This document shows positions 1-8,441 of a stretch of DNA of 64,000 nucleotides, piece after piece. The notes beneath the pieces were generated by a model, which did not search any database, was not told where the DNA came from, and saw only the letters and a list, made by a program, of their open reading frames with translations. This DNA is from SBAX01 sp964646605 (lineage in GTDB: Bacteria; Planctomycetota; Phycisphaerae; UBA1845), in NCBI GenBank assembly GCA_964646605.1, contig CAZYEX010000108.1:1-64000 (forward strand), in the 5' to 3' direction. The position numbers and the translations under genes were made by a program. Every line of letters starts with the position of its first letter. Within the stretch, counting starts at the first letter, position 1.

Positions 1-800
1 CCGGTGATCGCGAAAATTGCCGGTATTGAATCGACAGCGAAGATCACGTCGGTGAACTCGACCATGACGAGAACCAGCAGCAGCGGCGTCGCGGCGCGGT
101 GGGCGATCCCATCCGCCCCTGTAACACGCGTAAAGAACCGCTGACCGTCGTAATGGGAGGAGATCGGCCAGATAGACCGCACGGCGCGCACGAGAATGTT
201 CTTGTCGGGGTGGACGCCGTCGCCCCCGGCAAAGGCCATCTTGACGGCCGTCAGGATCAGGAACCCGCCGAAGACGTAGGTGATCCAGCCGAATCGCTGG
301 ATGAGCGCCGCGCCGAGCGCGATCATCACACCGCGCATAACGAGCGCGCCCAGGATGCCCCAGAAGAGCACGCGGTGCTGGTACTTCGCCGGGACCGCGA
401 AGTACGAGAAGATCACGGCGATCACAAAGAGGTTGTCCACCGACAACGACTTCTCGATGATATAGCCGGTGAGGAACTGCTCCGCGGCGATCGCGCCGCC
501 GACCATCATCGTCTTGCCCGGTTGCCCCACTATGGGGACACTCAGTCCGACGCCCAGCCAGTGCGCCTCGTAGGCGAAGTAGACGAAGACATTGAAAACC
601 AAGGCGCAGACCACCCAGACCGCTGACCAGACGGCGGCTTCCTTGATCGAGACGGCGTGCGCGCTGCGGTGGAAGACCCCCAGGTCCAGGGCGAGGAAGA
701 TGAGCACTAGGACGATGAACCCGGCGTAAAGCCAGACTACCCCCGCCTGAGTCGATTGGGGCATCGCGAGGAGCAGGTTGCCGTTGAGAGCGTGATCCAT
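1..800 (-). CDS. TerC/Alx family integral membrane protein (3' end beyond the window)
   Basis: The reading frame opens at an ATG at 798-800 and stays open to the window edge, so the C-terminus is missing. About 266 residues are visible. An AGGAG lies about 8 nt upstream of the start. The protein is strongly hydrophobic, and the segments EKSLSVDNLFVIAVIF and VEFTDVIFAVDSIPAI are hallmarks of the TerC family, whose acidic residues sit inside membrane helices. TerC/Alx proteins are linked to metal (manganese) export and to metalating secreted enzymes; that role is family knowledge, not shown here. I found no clear yybP-ykoY riboswitch upstream. Confidence 0.85.
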   Translation of the reverse strand, partial: MDHALNGNLLLAMPQSTQAGVVWLYAGFIVLVLIFLALDLGVFHRSAHAVSIKEAAVWSAVWVVCALVFNVFVYFAYEAHWLGVGLSVPIVGQPGKTMMVGGAIAAEQFLTGYIIEKSLSVDNLFVIAVIFSYFAVPAKYQHRVLFWGILGALVMRGVMIALGAALIQRFGWITYVFGGFLILTAVKMAFAGGDGVHPDKNILVRAVRSIWPISSHYDGQRFFTRVTGADGIAHRAATPLLLVLVMVEFTDVIFAVDSIPAIFAIT

Positions 801-922
801 GCGTGCTGCTCCTGGGGCCCCGGCGCTATGTCCCGGTCGTCGCGGTGGCCGTCTCGCTCCACGACCCGGTTTCGCCGTGCCCCATTCTCTGACCAAGCAC
901 CTTCAAGCCTACTTGCTCAAAT

Positions 923-1270
923 TTATGGCGGCGTCACTCGAACTACCCGTCCACAACCGTCACTTGTAGGAGTTGCCCGCCGCAGGGGTGATCCTAACGG
1001 CAGAGACATTTCCGTACCAGGAGACGTAAAGAGTCGCTGTGTGACTCTGGCGACCACCCAACGCCGATCAGTGCCCGGCAGACGATCGGAGACCGTGAAC
1101 TGCCGCGTATCGTCGAACTCAAAGAACGGCGCGTGATACGAAAGTAGCGTGAGGTCGTCGAGTGGAGCCGTGAACGTGTGAACGATTCCGCGGGTTATGC
1201 ACTGTCCTCGTCGAGGCCCTTGTCCGCGGGCTTGCGCCAGCGGCTCTGATTTCAACTCGGCAAGCGACAA
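923..1270 (-). pseudogene. Possible remnant of a cupin-like protein
   Basis: A 115-codon frame starts with TTG one nucleotide after the stop of the tricorn-type gene. Only the middle (about residues 28-62, including GIVHTF, LSYHAPFFEFDD and RQFTV) reads like real protein; it resembles the last strands of small cupin proteins. The first 27 and last 50 residues look like chance translation. I read it as the decayed 3' part of a gene whose 5' part is gone. It could also be a short orphan gene. The family call is tentative. Confidence 0.3.
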
Positions 1271-1271
1271 T

Positions 1272-4200
1272 TCATTTGTCCTCCGGTTTGATGCCCATGC
1301 CTTTGCGGTTGGGGTACGCGGGGCGTTTCGGGCGCTTCGGCGGGTTTTTCTCCAACTCGGCGAGCATGTGGGCGATGGCGGCGTCGAGCTGCGGGTCGCC
1401 TCCGTCGGTCATTTTCGCTGGGTCGTCGATCACCTCAATGTCCGGATCCACGCCGTGCCCTTCCACGCCCCAGGTGCCGTCGGTTTCGTAGAAGGCGAAG
1501 GTGGGGGCCGAGGTGTATCCACCGTCGATGAGGCCGGGGTTGCCGGAGATGCCCACCAAGCCGCCCCACGTGCGCATCCCGATGAGCTTGCCAAGCTTGC
1601 TCTGGCGGAAGTAATAGGGGAAGCAGTCGCCGCCCGAACCCGCCAGTCCGTTGATGAGCATGCACTTGGGACCGTTCTGCGCGTCGGGCGGCCAGGCCCA
1701 ATCATTCTGCGAACGCGTCGCCCAGTAGTTGGTGATGGGGCGGTTGAGCAGCTCGATGAACCGCGTGGGGATCTGTCCCCCGCCGTTCCACCGTTCGTCG
1801 ACGATCATCGCCTGCCTATCCACCTGTCCGTAGAACTGGCGGAAAAGGTCGTTTTGCCCGTTGATCCCCGTATTGGGCACGTAGACGTAGCCGACCCGCC
1901 CGCCGGTTTTCTCCTCGACGTACTTGCGGTTGTGTTCGATCCAATCGCGGTAGCGGAGGTCGTTTTCGTTGCGCAGGAGCTCGACGATCACGTGCCGGGC
2001 GTCGGCGTCGATGGCCGGTTTCTCGTGAACGGTGATGGTGACCACCCTGCCGCCCATGCCGTGGAACGCCGCCCAGGGGTCCTTGGTGACATCGAGAGGC
2101 ACTCCATTGACGGCCAGCAGATAGTCGCCCGCCTTCACCTTCACGCCCGGTTGGCTGAGCGGACCGCGGGCGTCGTAATCCCAGGGGGCGCCCTCGTAAA
2201 CCTTGGTGATGCGGTAGACGCCGTCGTGCAACTCGAAGTCCGCCCCCAAAAGACCCCCCGAGGTTTCCGGCGTTTTCTCATAATCCGCGTTGCCGAACAC
2301 ATAGGCGTGGCCGACGTTCAGCTCCGAGATCATCTCGCCGAGCACGAAGTCGACGTCCTCGCGGGAGACGCAATCCTCGAGCATTTTGGCGTACTGCCCG
2401 CGGATCGCCTTCCAATCCACCCCGTGCATGTTGGGATCGTAGAAGTACTCGCGCTGCACGCGCCAAGCCTCGTGGAACATCTGCCGCCATTCCTCACGGG
2501 GATCGACTCGCCCGGTGATGGCCGACAGGGCGAGAGGCTTGTCGAGCTTCTGCTCGGCCGCCGCGTCGACGATGGCCATGATCTCCTCCTTGCGGACCAG
2601 GAGCTTCTTACCGTCGAAGGAGATGATCGCGTTGTTGACCTCTTCGAGGATCGTCTTCTCTTTCTTCTCCTCGTCGGTGAGGTCAAAAATCTTGAGGGAG
2701 GGCTTGGTGGTTGCCCCGCGAGCCGGGTTGCGGACGTAGATCAGTTTGTGTTCATGGTTGACCGCGAGAGAAGTGAAATTGCCGCGATCCACGGGCAGGG
2801 CCACGGCCCGGCGCTCGAAGCCGTCTAGCTCGATGGCCAGCGGCTTTTTTTCCTCCTCCTTCTTTTCGTCCTTCTTTTCCTCGGCCGGTTTCTCGCCCTC
2901 CGCCGCCTCGGGGTTGTTCTCCTCCCCGCCGGCCACGCCCTCTTTTTTCTCATCGGCGGGCTTGTCGTCCTTCTTGGATTCGTCCTTCTTCTCGCCCCCT
3001 TTCTTCTTTTCCTCCTCTTTCTTTTTCGCTTCCTCTTCCTCCTTCTTCTTCTCCTCGCCGAACTTTTCCTCATCGCTCTTGGGCGCCCAAGGCGAGCCGA
3101 CCTCGGCCCGCAACGGAACGACGAAAAGCGTGTCCGTGTCGGCGTAGACGAAGGTCGTGCCCACGTCCTCATAGAGCGGCGAGTTGAAGTTTCGGTTGCT
3201 GGCGAAGAAGAGGTAGTCGCCCTTGCGGTCGAAGGTGGGCCAACTGTCGTTGAACGCCCCCGCGGTTAGCCGGGTCTTCTCCGCGGAATCAACCTTGTAG
3301 ATCCAGATCGACGACGTGGTCTGCTGATCGTTGCCCTTGGAATAGGCGAGCCAATTCGAGTCGTGCGACCAACTGAGGCGGTTGACGTTCCCCCAGGGGT
3401 CGGTGTCCACCAATTTCGTCTCCGCGGGGTCGAGGGTGTGGACGTAGATGTTGCCGAGCATGTCGGTGAAGGCGATGCGTTTGGAGTCCGGCGACCAGTT
3501 GGGTTGGAAGCGGAACGTCGCTCCGTCGGCGGTCACCTTCTTCGTCTCCCCGCGCCCGTCGGATTGGGTGATGTGAAGTTCGTATTCGCCGGTTTCGTCG
3601 GAGAAATAGGCGATCCACTGCCCATCCGGACTCCACGAGGGGTCGCGCTCGGCGACGGCGTGGGTTCGGGTGAGGTTGCGCGGCGATCCCTTCTTGGCCG
3701 GGATCGTCCACACATCGCCGCGGACCTGCATGACCGCCCGCTGACCGGACGGGGAGAGGTTCCACGCTTGCACAAACTTGCTGCCGTCGTAATCCCTCGG
3801 CCGAATCAAGGGGCGATCGCCGGGAATCGTCACCTCAATCGCCTTGGATTGTTCCGAAGTGAGCGAAAGCAGTCGAAGCTCGGGGCCGTACTGGAATACA
3901 ATCTCGCCGCCGCCGTCCGGTCCAGGACCGACGGACGGCCATTTCACGTCGTAGTCCTTCAGATTCGTGATCTGCTCGCGCTTTCCGCTGCCCGTGTCGT
4001 AGGACCAGATGTTGAGGCGATGCTCCGCTCCGGCGTCGCACATGTAATACACCTTGGACCCGTGCCACATGGGCTGCGAATCGGTTCCCTCCCAGTCCGT
4101 GATTTTCTTGGAAGTCTTGTTTTCCAGGTCGAAGGTCCAAACGTCGGTGGCCATGCCTCCGCGGTAACGCTTCCAGGTGCGGTGGTCGGTGGTGTGCGGT

Positions 4201-4796
4201 GTGTAGGCGAGCTTCCGCCCGTCGGCGCTGATCGAGCCGTTGGCCCCATAGGGCACGGGAAGCCGCTGCGGCAGGCCTCCGCTTACCGGCGAAGTGTAGA
4301 GCTGCATTTGCCGCTGCAATCCGGCGAAACCGTTGGTGAAGTACAGGAGGCGCCCGTCCTGCGTCCAGTCGCACAAAGTCTCCGACGCCGGATGGTGAGT
4401 GACGCGCACAGGCACTCCGCCGTCGATGGAAATGGTGTAGAGGTCGCGGTTGCCGTCGTAATTGCCCACAAAAGCCAGGCTTCGTCCGTCGGGACTGAAA
4501 CGCGGGAAGGTCTCCAGCCCGGGGGGACTGGCCAGGGGGGTAGCCGCCCCGCCCGCGCGGGGGACGATCCAGATGTCGTTGGCATAGATGAACGCGATGT
4601 GCTCGGCGCTGACGTCGGGGTAGCGCAACATGCCCGCATGGGGCCGGTGCCGACCCTCGACCATTGCCGGCGGTTCGCCTTGCCGGACGTTCACGGCTGC
4701 GCCGATTCCCTTCCGCGCCGCTTCGTCCTGCGCGCAGGCCGTCAAGCCGCACGACCACCCGATCACCAACCATCCGCACACGTTTCTCATCTTCAC
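1272..4796 (-). CDS. Tricorn-type protease (beta-propeller, PDZ, S41-like domain), secreted lipoprotein
   Basis: About 1174 residues. The GTG at 4794-4796 is preferred because an AGGAG sits 7 nt upstream. The N-terminus is a signal peptide ending in a lipobox-like LTAC. Residues about 50-560 hold repeated blades with SPDG and W-SPD motifs, as in the two tricorn propellers. A Lys/Glu-rich low-complexity stretch follows (about 570-655). Then come the C1 domain with ELNVGHAY (likely catalytic His, about 832), a PDZ domain (about 850-905) and the S41-like core with GLAGSGGDC (nucleophile Ser about 1052) and EGHGVDPDI. Archaeal tricorn has Ser-His-Glu catalysis; the Ser next to its His is Gly here. 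Expected role: degradation of peptides in the cell envelope. Last gene of a minus-strand series after the zincin gene. Confidence 0.9.
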   Translation of the reverse strand: MKMRNVCGWLVIGWSCGLTACAQDEAARKGIGAAVNVRQGEPPAMVEGRHRPHAGMLRYPDVSAEHIAFIYANDIWIVPRAGGAATPLASPPGLETFPRFSPDGRSLAFVGNYDGNRDLYTISIDGGVPVRVTHHPASETLCDWTQDGRLLYFTNGFAGLQRQMQLYTSPVSGGLPQRLPVPYGANGSISADGRKLAYTPHTTDHRTWKRYRGGMATDVWTFDLENKTSKKITDWEGTDSQPMWHGSKVYYMCDAGAEHRLNIWSYDTGSGKREQITNLKDYDVKWPSVGPGPDGGGEIVFQYGPELRLLSLTSEQSKAIEVTIPGDRPLIRPRDYDGSKFVQAWNLSPSGQRAVMQVRGDVWTIPAKKGSPRNLTRTHAVAERDPSWSPDGQWIAYFSDETGEYELHITQSDGRGETKKVTADGATFRFQPNWSPDSKRIAFTDMLGNIYVHTLDPAETKLVDTDPWGNVNRLSWSHDSNWLAYSKGNDQQTTSSIWIYKVDSAEKTRLTAGAFNDSWPTFDRKGDYLFFASNRNFNSPLYEDVGTTFVYADTDTLFVVPLRAEVGSPWAPKSDEEKFGEEKKKEEEEAKKKEEEKKKGGEKKDESKKDDKPADEKKEGVAGGEENNPEAAEGEKPAEEKKDEKKEEEKKPLAIELDGFERRAVALPVDRGNFTSLAVNHEHKLIYVRNPARGATTKPSLKIFDLTDEEKKEKTILEEVNNAIISFDGKKLLVRKEEIMAIVDAAAEQKLDKPLALSAITGRVDPREEWRQMFHEAWRVQREYFYDPNMHGVDWKAIRGQYAKMLEDCVSREDVDFVLGEMISELNVGHAYVFGNADYEKTPETSGGLLGADFELHDGVYRITKVYEGAPWDYDARGPLSQPGVKVKAGDYLLAVNGVPLDVTKDPWAAFHGMGGRVVTITVHEKPAIDADARHVIVELLRNENDLRYRDWIEHNRKYVEEKTGGRVGYVYVPNTGINGQNDLFRQFYGQVDRQAMIVDERWNGGGQIPTRFIELLNRPITNYWATRSQNDWAWPPDAQNGPKCMLINGLAGSGGDCFPYYFRQSKLGKLIGMRTWGGLVGISGNPGLIDGGYTSAPTFAFYETDGTWGVEGHGVDPDIEVIDDPAKMTDGGDPQLDAAIAHMLAELEKNPPKRPKRPAYPNRKGMGIKPEDK

Positions 4797-4901
4797 GCTC
4801 GTTCTCCTACAATCGTCGGAGCGACGGTAACGGAGGCGTGGAATCGGTGTCAACCCGCCCATGGGAGGCGTACAAGTGTGTACAACCCGTCGTAGGTCGG
4901 G

Positions 4902-5276
4902 TCACTCGAAACCGAGGTCGGCCAGTTCGTCCTCGTCCAATCCGAAGTGGTGCCCGACCTCGTGAAAGACCGTCTTGCGGATTTCCCGGATGAGCTGTTT
5001 CCGCGAACGGCAGAGGCTCTCCAGGTTGCGTTGATAAAGGACAATGCGGTCGGGCAGGTGCGGACCGTCCTCCACGCTGCGCTCCGTGAGGGGCACCCCG
5101 ATGTAAAGTCCCAAGAGGTCCCGCGGATCGTCGCTCTCACCCGCGGCGCAGGCCTCGGCGTCGGGCAGGTCCTCCACGTCCACGCAGACGTTCTCCATGT
5201 ACGTCTCCAAGGCGGACGGAAGATCGGCCAGGGCCTCGCGCACCACCTGGGAGAACTCCTCGGGCCCTAGATGCAT
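4902..5276 (-). CDS. Small zincin-like metallopeptidase family protein (DUF1025 type)
   Basis: 124 residues, acidic. The C-terminal half carries FHEVGHHFGLDEDEL, the HExxHxxG zinc-binding motif with a downstream acidic residue. The GLYIGVPLTERS and LPDRIVLYQRNLE segments match the small bacterial zincin family (about 110-130 aa, PF06262 type), so the gene looks complete. Substrate unknown. It lies 66 nt downstream of rpoN on the same strand and may be co-transcribed. Confidence 0.85.
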   Translation of the reverse strand: MHLGPEEFSQVVREALADLPSALETYMENVCVDVEDLPDAEACAAGESDDPRDLLGLYIGVPLTERSVEDGPHLPDRIVLYQRNLESLCRSRKQLIREIRKTVFHEVGHHFGLDEDELADLGFE

Positions 5277-5342
5277 GGAACCACGATCCGATATTTTCCA
5301 GAGCCGACAGGGAGTGACGTCATGATGGCACCATGAGTTCTG

Positions 5343-6806
5343 CTAGTATTTCCGCCGCTGCCGCGCCGTGGGTATGTCGAGCTGGGCGCGATACTTCGCC
5401 ACCGTTCGCCGAGAAATCTCCAGTTCCTCTCGGCGGAGGAGCTCCGCGATTTGATCGTCGTTGAGCGGCGACTTGGGATCCTCCGCCTCGACCAACTCCC
5501 GCACCCGCGTTTTGACCCGATCCCATCCCACGGTTTCCCCATCGAGGGTCTCCGTTCCCCCCGTGAAAAAGTAGCGCAGCGGAAAAATCCCTCGCGGGGT
5601 CTGCACGTACTTCTCGGCGACGGTTCGGCTGATGGTCGAGGGGTCACAGCCCAGGTCCGCCGCCAGATCACTCATGCGCAGCACTTTCAGTCCCGACGGT
5701 CCCACGTCGAAAAAATCGCGCTGCCGCTCGCAAATCGCGCGGGCCACTCCCAACAACCGCTCGCCGCGAAACCGCACGGCGTCGATCAACGCCACGGCCT
5801 CGTCCACGTGCTTCCTGGCAAATTCGCGGGTCTCCTTCCCGTTCTCCTTGGAGCGCGCCAGCGCCGCCGTGTCCTCACGAATCCGAAGGTGCGGCGAATT
5901 GCCGCGGGCCAGACGAACGGTGAGCCCCCCCCCCTCGTCCGCGTAGTCGATGATCACGTCCGGCCGGATCGGCGGCTCCGACCGATCCCCCACCAAATAC
6001 CCCGGATGCAGGCAGAGTGACGAGCGCATGGCAGCGATCGCCGCACCGATCTCCCCCAGGGAATACCCCGTGGCCTTGGCGATCGCGGGAAGCCGGTTGT
6101 GCGTCATGTCCGCCAGGTGCTCTTGGATCAACGTCCGCTCGATCGTGTTATCGCCGGGCGATGCGTCAAGCTGCAAAAGGAGGCACTCGACGGCGTCCCG
6201 CGCCGCGACGCCCGCGGGCTCCAGCTTCTGAACCTTGCCAAGGGCGTCGCAAAGCGCCGCGGTCGATGCCGGAGGATTGACACTCGCCCCCATCTCCTCG
6301 AGCGGCACGCGCAAGTATCCGTCCGGGTCCAGACGGTTGATGACAGCCTCGCCGAGCCGTTGCGTTTCCCGATCGACCTCCACAAGCGACCATTGATTGA
6401 GCAGATGCTCTTGCAGTCCGACCTCACGCCCCGCGGTGTTGGCCATGGCCGCCAACTTGGGGTCCTGCTCTCCGTCCCACGACGCACGCCGCGCCGGTCC
6501 GGGCCCTCGATCGTTCCCCTCCCAGTCCATGCCCCGTGCGAAGCGGCTCAGCCTCGCAAAGCCGCGATCGCCCTGATCCTCCTGCTTCTGCGGACCCGAA
6601 CCCGGACCGCCCTCCGCGTCGCCGACCGGCGTCGCTTCGGGCTCGGCCAGCTCCAGCGCCGCGTTGGATTCCAGCGCGTCCGCGATGTACGCCTCCAGCT
6701 CGGACACGGGCTTTTGCAGCACCGCCATGGACTGAATCAGTTGCGGGGTGAGGCGCTGCTCCATCCGCAACTGGTGGCTGAGCGTTTGTGATAAGTACTG
6801 CGACAT
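5343..6806 (-). CDS. rpoN: RNA polymerase sigma-54 factor
   Basis: 487 residues, the usual length. Region I is the Gln/Leu-rich N-terminus (MSQYLSQTLSHQLRMEQR). A variable acidic Gly/Gln-rich region II follows. The core-binding and DNA-binding domains come next, and the RpoN box SRRTVAKYRAQLDIP lies near the C-terminus, followed by the typical ARQRRKY end. The protein directs RNA polymerase to -24/-12 promoters and needs AAA+ activators, none of which are in this window. The start has an AGGGGAA ribosome binding site that falls inside an inverted repeat (6814-6837). Confidence 0.97.
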   Translation of the reverse strand: MSQYLSQTLSHQLRMEQRLTPQLIQSMAVLQKPVSELEAYIADALESNAALELAEPEATPVGDAEGGPGSGPQKQEDQGDRGFARLSRFARGMDWEGNDRGPGPARRASWDGEQDPKLAAMANTAGREVGLQEHLLNQWSLVEVDRETQRLGEAVINRLDPDGYLRVPLEEMGASVNPPASTAALCDALGKVQKLEPAGVAARDAVECLLLQLDASPGDNTIERTLIQEHLADMTHNRLPAIAKATGYSLGEIGAAIAAMRSSLCLHPGYLVGDRSEPPIRPDVIIDYADEGGGLTVRLARGNSPHLRIREDTAALARSKENGKETREFARKHVDEAVALIDAVRFRGERLLGVARAICERQRDFFDVGPSGLKVLRMSDLAADLGCDPSTISRTVAEKYVQTPRGIFPLRYFFTGGTETLDGETVGWDRVKTRVRELVEAEDPKSPLNDDQIAELLRREELEISRRTVAKYRAQLDIPTARQRRKY

Positions 6807-6813
6807 CGATCTT

Positions 6814-6837
6814 TCCCCTCTCCCTCATGGGGAGAGG
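6814..6837. repeat. Inverted repeat over the rpoN ribosome binding site
   Basis: CCTCTCCC and GGGGAGAGG arms with a 3-4 nt loop. On the minus strand the second arm merges into the rpoN Shine-Dalgarno region. Similar C/T-rich and G/A-rich arms recur at about 12277-12302 and 23443-23473, so this may be a dispersed element instead of a dedicated regulator. Confidence 0.55.
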
Positions 6838-6985
6838 ACCGAGGCGAGGACCGTACGCGACCGGCGGGAGCCTCCGCGCACCGTCGCGCCGCCGACCCTC
6901 ACGTCAGCGCACGAAACTCGACGGATTATACCCGAACGATGGGGCGGCTGTCGTCAACCGCCGAGGGAAAAGCGTGCAACGTCTG

Positions 6986-7588
6986 CTAAAGCTGGGTTCG
7001 CCCGCGAATGGCGGACTCGAGAATCCCGCGTGTGGCGTATTCCAACTGCGAACCCACCGGCAACCCTCTCGCGGGCCGAGTCACCAGCACCCCGGAATCG
7101 CTCAGGAGACTCTGAATGTGGAGGGCCGTCGCGTCGCCGTCGAGGGTCGGGTTGAGCGCCAAGACCACTTCACGCACGCCCCCTTTGCGGACCCGCGCGA
7201 TCAACGCGTCGAGTGTCAGGTGCTCCGGCTCCACCCCTTCCAGCGGGGCGATATGCCCCATCAACACATGGTAAGCTCCGTGAACCAGACCCGTCGCCTC
7301 CAAGGCCAGCAAGTCCTTGGGCTGCTCGACGACCCAGATCTCGGATAGGTCTCGCTTGCCGTCCAAGCAGATCGAGCACGGATCGGATTCCGTCAGGTTG
7401 AAGCAAGTCCGGCAGTGGATCACCTTGTCCTTCACGTCGAGAATCGCACTCGCAAGCGCCGCGGCGAATTCCCTAGGCTCGCGCAAAACGTGGAACGCCA
7501 AGCGCTCCGCGCTGCGCGGACCGATCCCTGGCAGCTTCTGGAACTGCTCCCGCAACCGCGTCAGCGACTCAACCGGTTCACTGCTCAT
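6986..7588 (-). CDS. recR: Recombination mediator RecR
   Basis: 200 residues from the ATG at 7586-7588; the frame is open upstream, but the family starts here (LTRLREQFQKLPGIGPRSAERL, the HhH motif). Then come the four-Cys zinc finger CRTCFNLTESDPCSIC, the Toprim domain with WVVEQPKDLLALE, and the Walker-B-like LALNPTLDGDATA. RecR works with RecF/RecO in loading RecA at gaps. In many bacteria recR follows dnaX-ybaB; here those genes lie 4.7 kb upstream on the same strand beyond an accessory island. RpoN follows 179 nt downstream. Confidence 0.97.
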   Translation of the reverse strand: MSSEPVESLTRLREQFQKLPGIGPRSAERLAFHVLREPREFAAALASAILDVKDKVIHCRTCFNLTESDPCSICLDGKRDLSEIWVVEQPKDLLALEATGLVHGAYHVLMGHIAPLEGVEPEHLTLDALIARVRKGGVREVVLALNPTLDGDATALHIQSLLSDSGVLVTRPARGLPVGSQLEYATRGILESAIRGRTQL

Positions 7589-7761
7589 GATCGAAACCTG
7601 TCCGTCCCGTCGCGCGGCCCCTGACTCCGCAGGAACCACGACGTACGCCGTTCGAGAGATCATAGCGTCCAGCACTCGACTCGGCACGCCGAGGGCGGGG
7701 ATGATACAAAGGGTGGGAGACGAGCGTTGGCTCGCTCTCGGTTGGACCGCGTGGCCTGGCG

Positions 7762-7777
7762 TGTTTCACGTGGAACG
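7762..7777. other. parS: parS-like centromere site 1
   Basis: TGTTTCACGTGGAACG, a 15/16 match to the ParB (Spo0J) binding site when read on the minus strand; only the outer base differs. It lies upstream of recR, 41 nt from a second, perfect copy. ParB nucleates on such sites during chromosome segregation, and chromosomal copies usually cluster near the origin. No parA/parB gene is in the window. Confidence 0.75.
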
Positions 7778-7802
7778 AGTCGAGGACTTGGCGGCGCAAC
7801 CG

Positions 7803-7818
7803 TGTTTCACGTGGAACA
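7803..7818. other. parS: parS-like centromere site 2 (perfect consensus)
   Basis: TGTTTCACGTGGAACA; its reverse complement TGTTCCACGTGAAACA is identical to the classic Bacillus parS consensus. Two copies 41 nt apart in the same orientation in a non-coding stretch make a chance match very unlikely. Confidence 0.85.
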
Positions 7819-7931
7819 CAGGTTGGCCGGTTGGGCCACTGGGGCCAGTTCGGTCATCGGGGCCGGTTGGGCCGGTGCGGGCGGGCGGCCCAAACTCGCG
7901 GCGGCGATCCGTGTTCACCAACGAACGCCCC

Positions 7932-8121
7932 ATGCAATTACCGAACGATCGGCTTCCTTTCCGCGGAGCCGGAGAGGACAACCGACACCGAATACGGGCG
8001 AAGATACGAAATCGTCGCTCCGCTCCTGGGACCCAATGGGCGGGTGGTGCGGTTTCGAAGTATTTGGCAGATCGACGATGGAACGGACAGCCCCCGGTTG
8101 ATTACAATGGTCCCGGAGTGA
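7932..8121 (+). pseudogene. Decayed DUF6883-type gene
   Basis: The start MQLPNDRLPF (from 7932) resembles the N-terminus of DUF6883-type proteins. The C-terminal part, from EYGRRYEIVAPL through PRLITMVPE (to 8121), is in another frame. The central third of the normal protein of about 110 aa is missing, so I infer an internal deletion plus frameshift. The DUF4926 gene starts 4 nt later; these two families are often adjacent in such cassettes, which supports the call. Confidence 0.5.
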
Positions 8122-8125
8122 AGCT

Positions 8126-8374
8126 ATGGCATTCGACCTATTCACCGACGTGATCCTTACGGCCGACGTGCCCGACCATGACCTGCGCGCCGGCGACGTC
8201 GGGACGGTGGTGGAGCGCCATCGCGTGACCGGGCGCGAGGACGGTTACAGCGTGGAGTTCTTCGACATGACCGGCCGCACCGTGGCCGTCGTGACCCTGG
8301 CCGAAGGCAAACTCCGCCCTCCCGCCTCCTCCGACCGCCCCACCGTCAGGACCCCGGCCCACGCCGGCGGATAA
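8126..8374 (+). CDS. DUF4926 domain-containing small protein
   Basis: 82 residues. An SH3-like small beta fold is suggested by LRAGDVGTVVERH and YSVEFFDMTGRTVAVVTL, typical of DUF4926. A GGAG lies 7 nt upstream of the ATG. It is normally found beside a DUF6883-type gene, which here is only a remnant. Function unknown; the pairing resembles small toxin-antitoxin or accessory cassettes, but that is inference. Confidence 0.75.
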   Translation: MAFDLFTDVILTADVPDHDLRAGDVGTVVERHRVTGREDGYSVEFFDMTGRTVAVVTLAEGKLRPPASSDRPTVRTPAHAGG

Positions 8375-8441
8375 GCACGCTCGGGCGAGTTGTCAGTTAT
8401 CCGTTGTCGGAGAGGCGACGGAGCGACGCAGGGACGAGGTT

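Noticed and set aside
801..922. Possible yybP-ykoY manganese riboswitch upstream of the TerC-type gene.
   Set aside because: I could not find the conserved loop sequences or a plausible three-way fold by eye; only a ribosome binding site is clear.
2830..3090. Frameshift or assembly error suspected in the Lys/Glu-rich part of the tricorn-type gene.
   Set aside because: The frame continues cleanly into well-conserved C-terminal domains on both sides, so a charged linker is the simpler reading.
7830..7890. G-rich GGGCC-type iterated sequence as a minisatellite.
   Set aside because: The units are irregular in length and sequence; it may be simple GC bias next to the parS-like sites.
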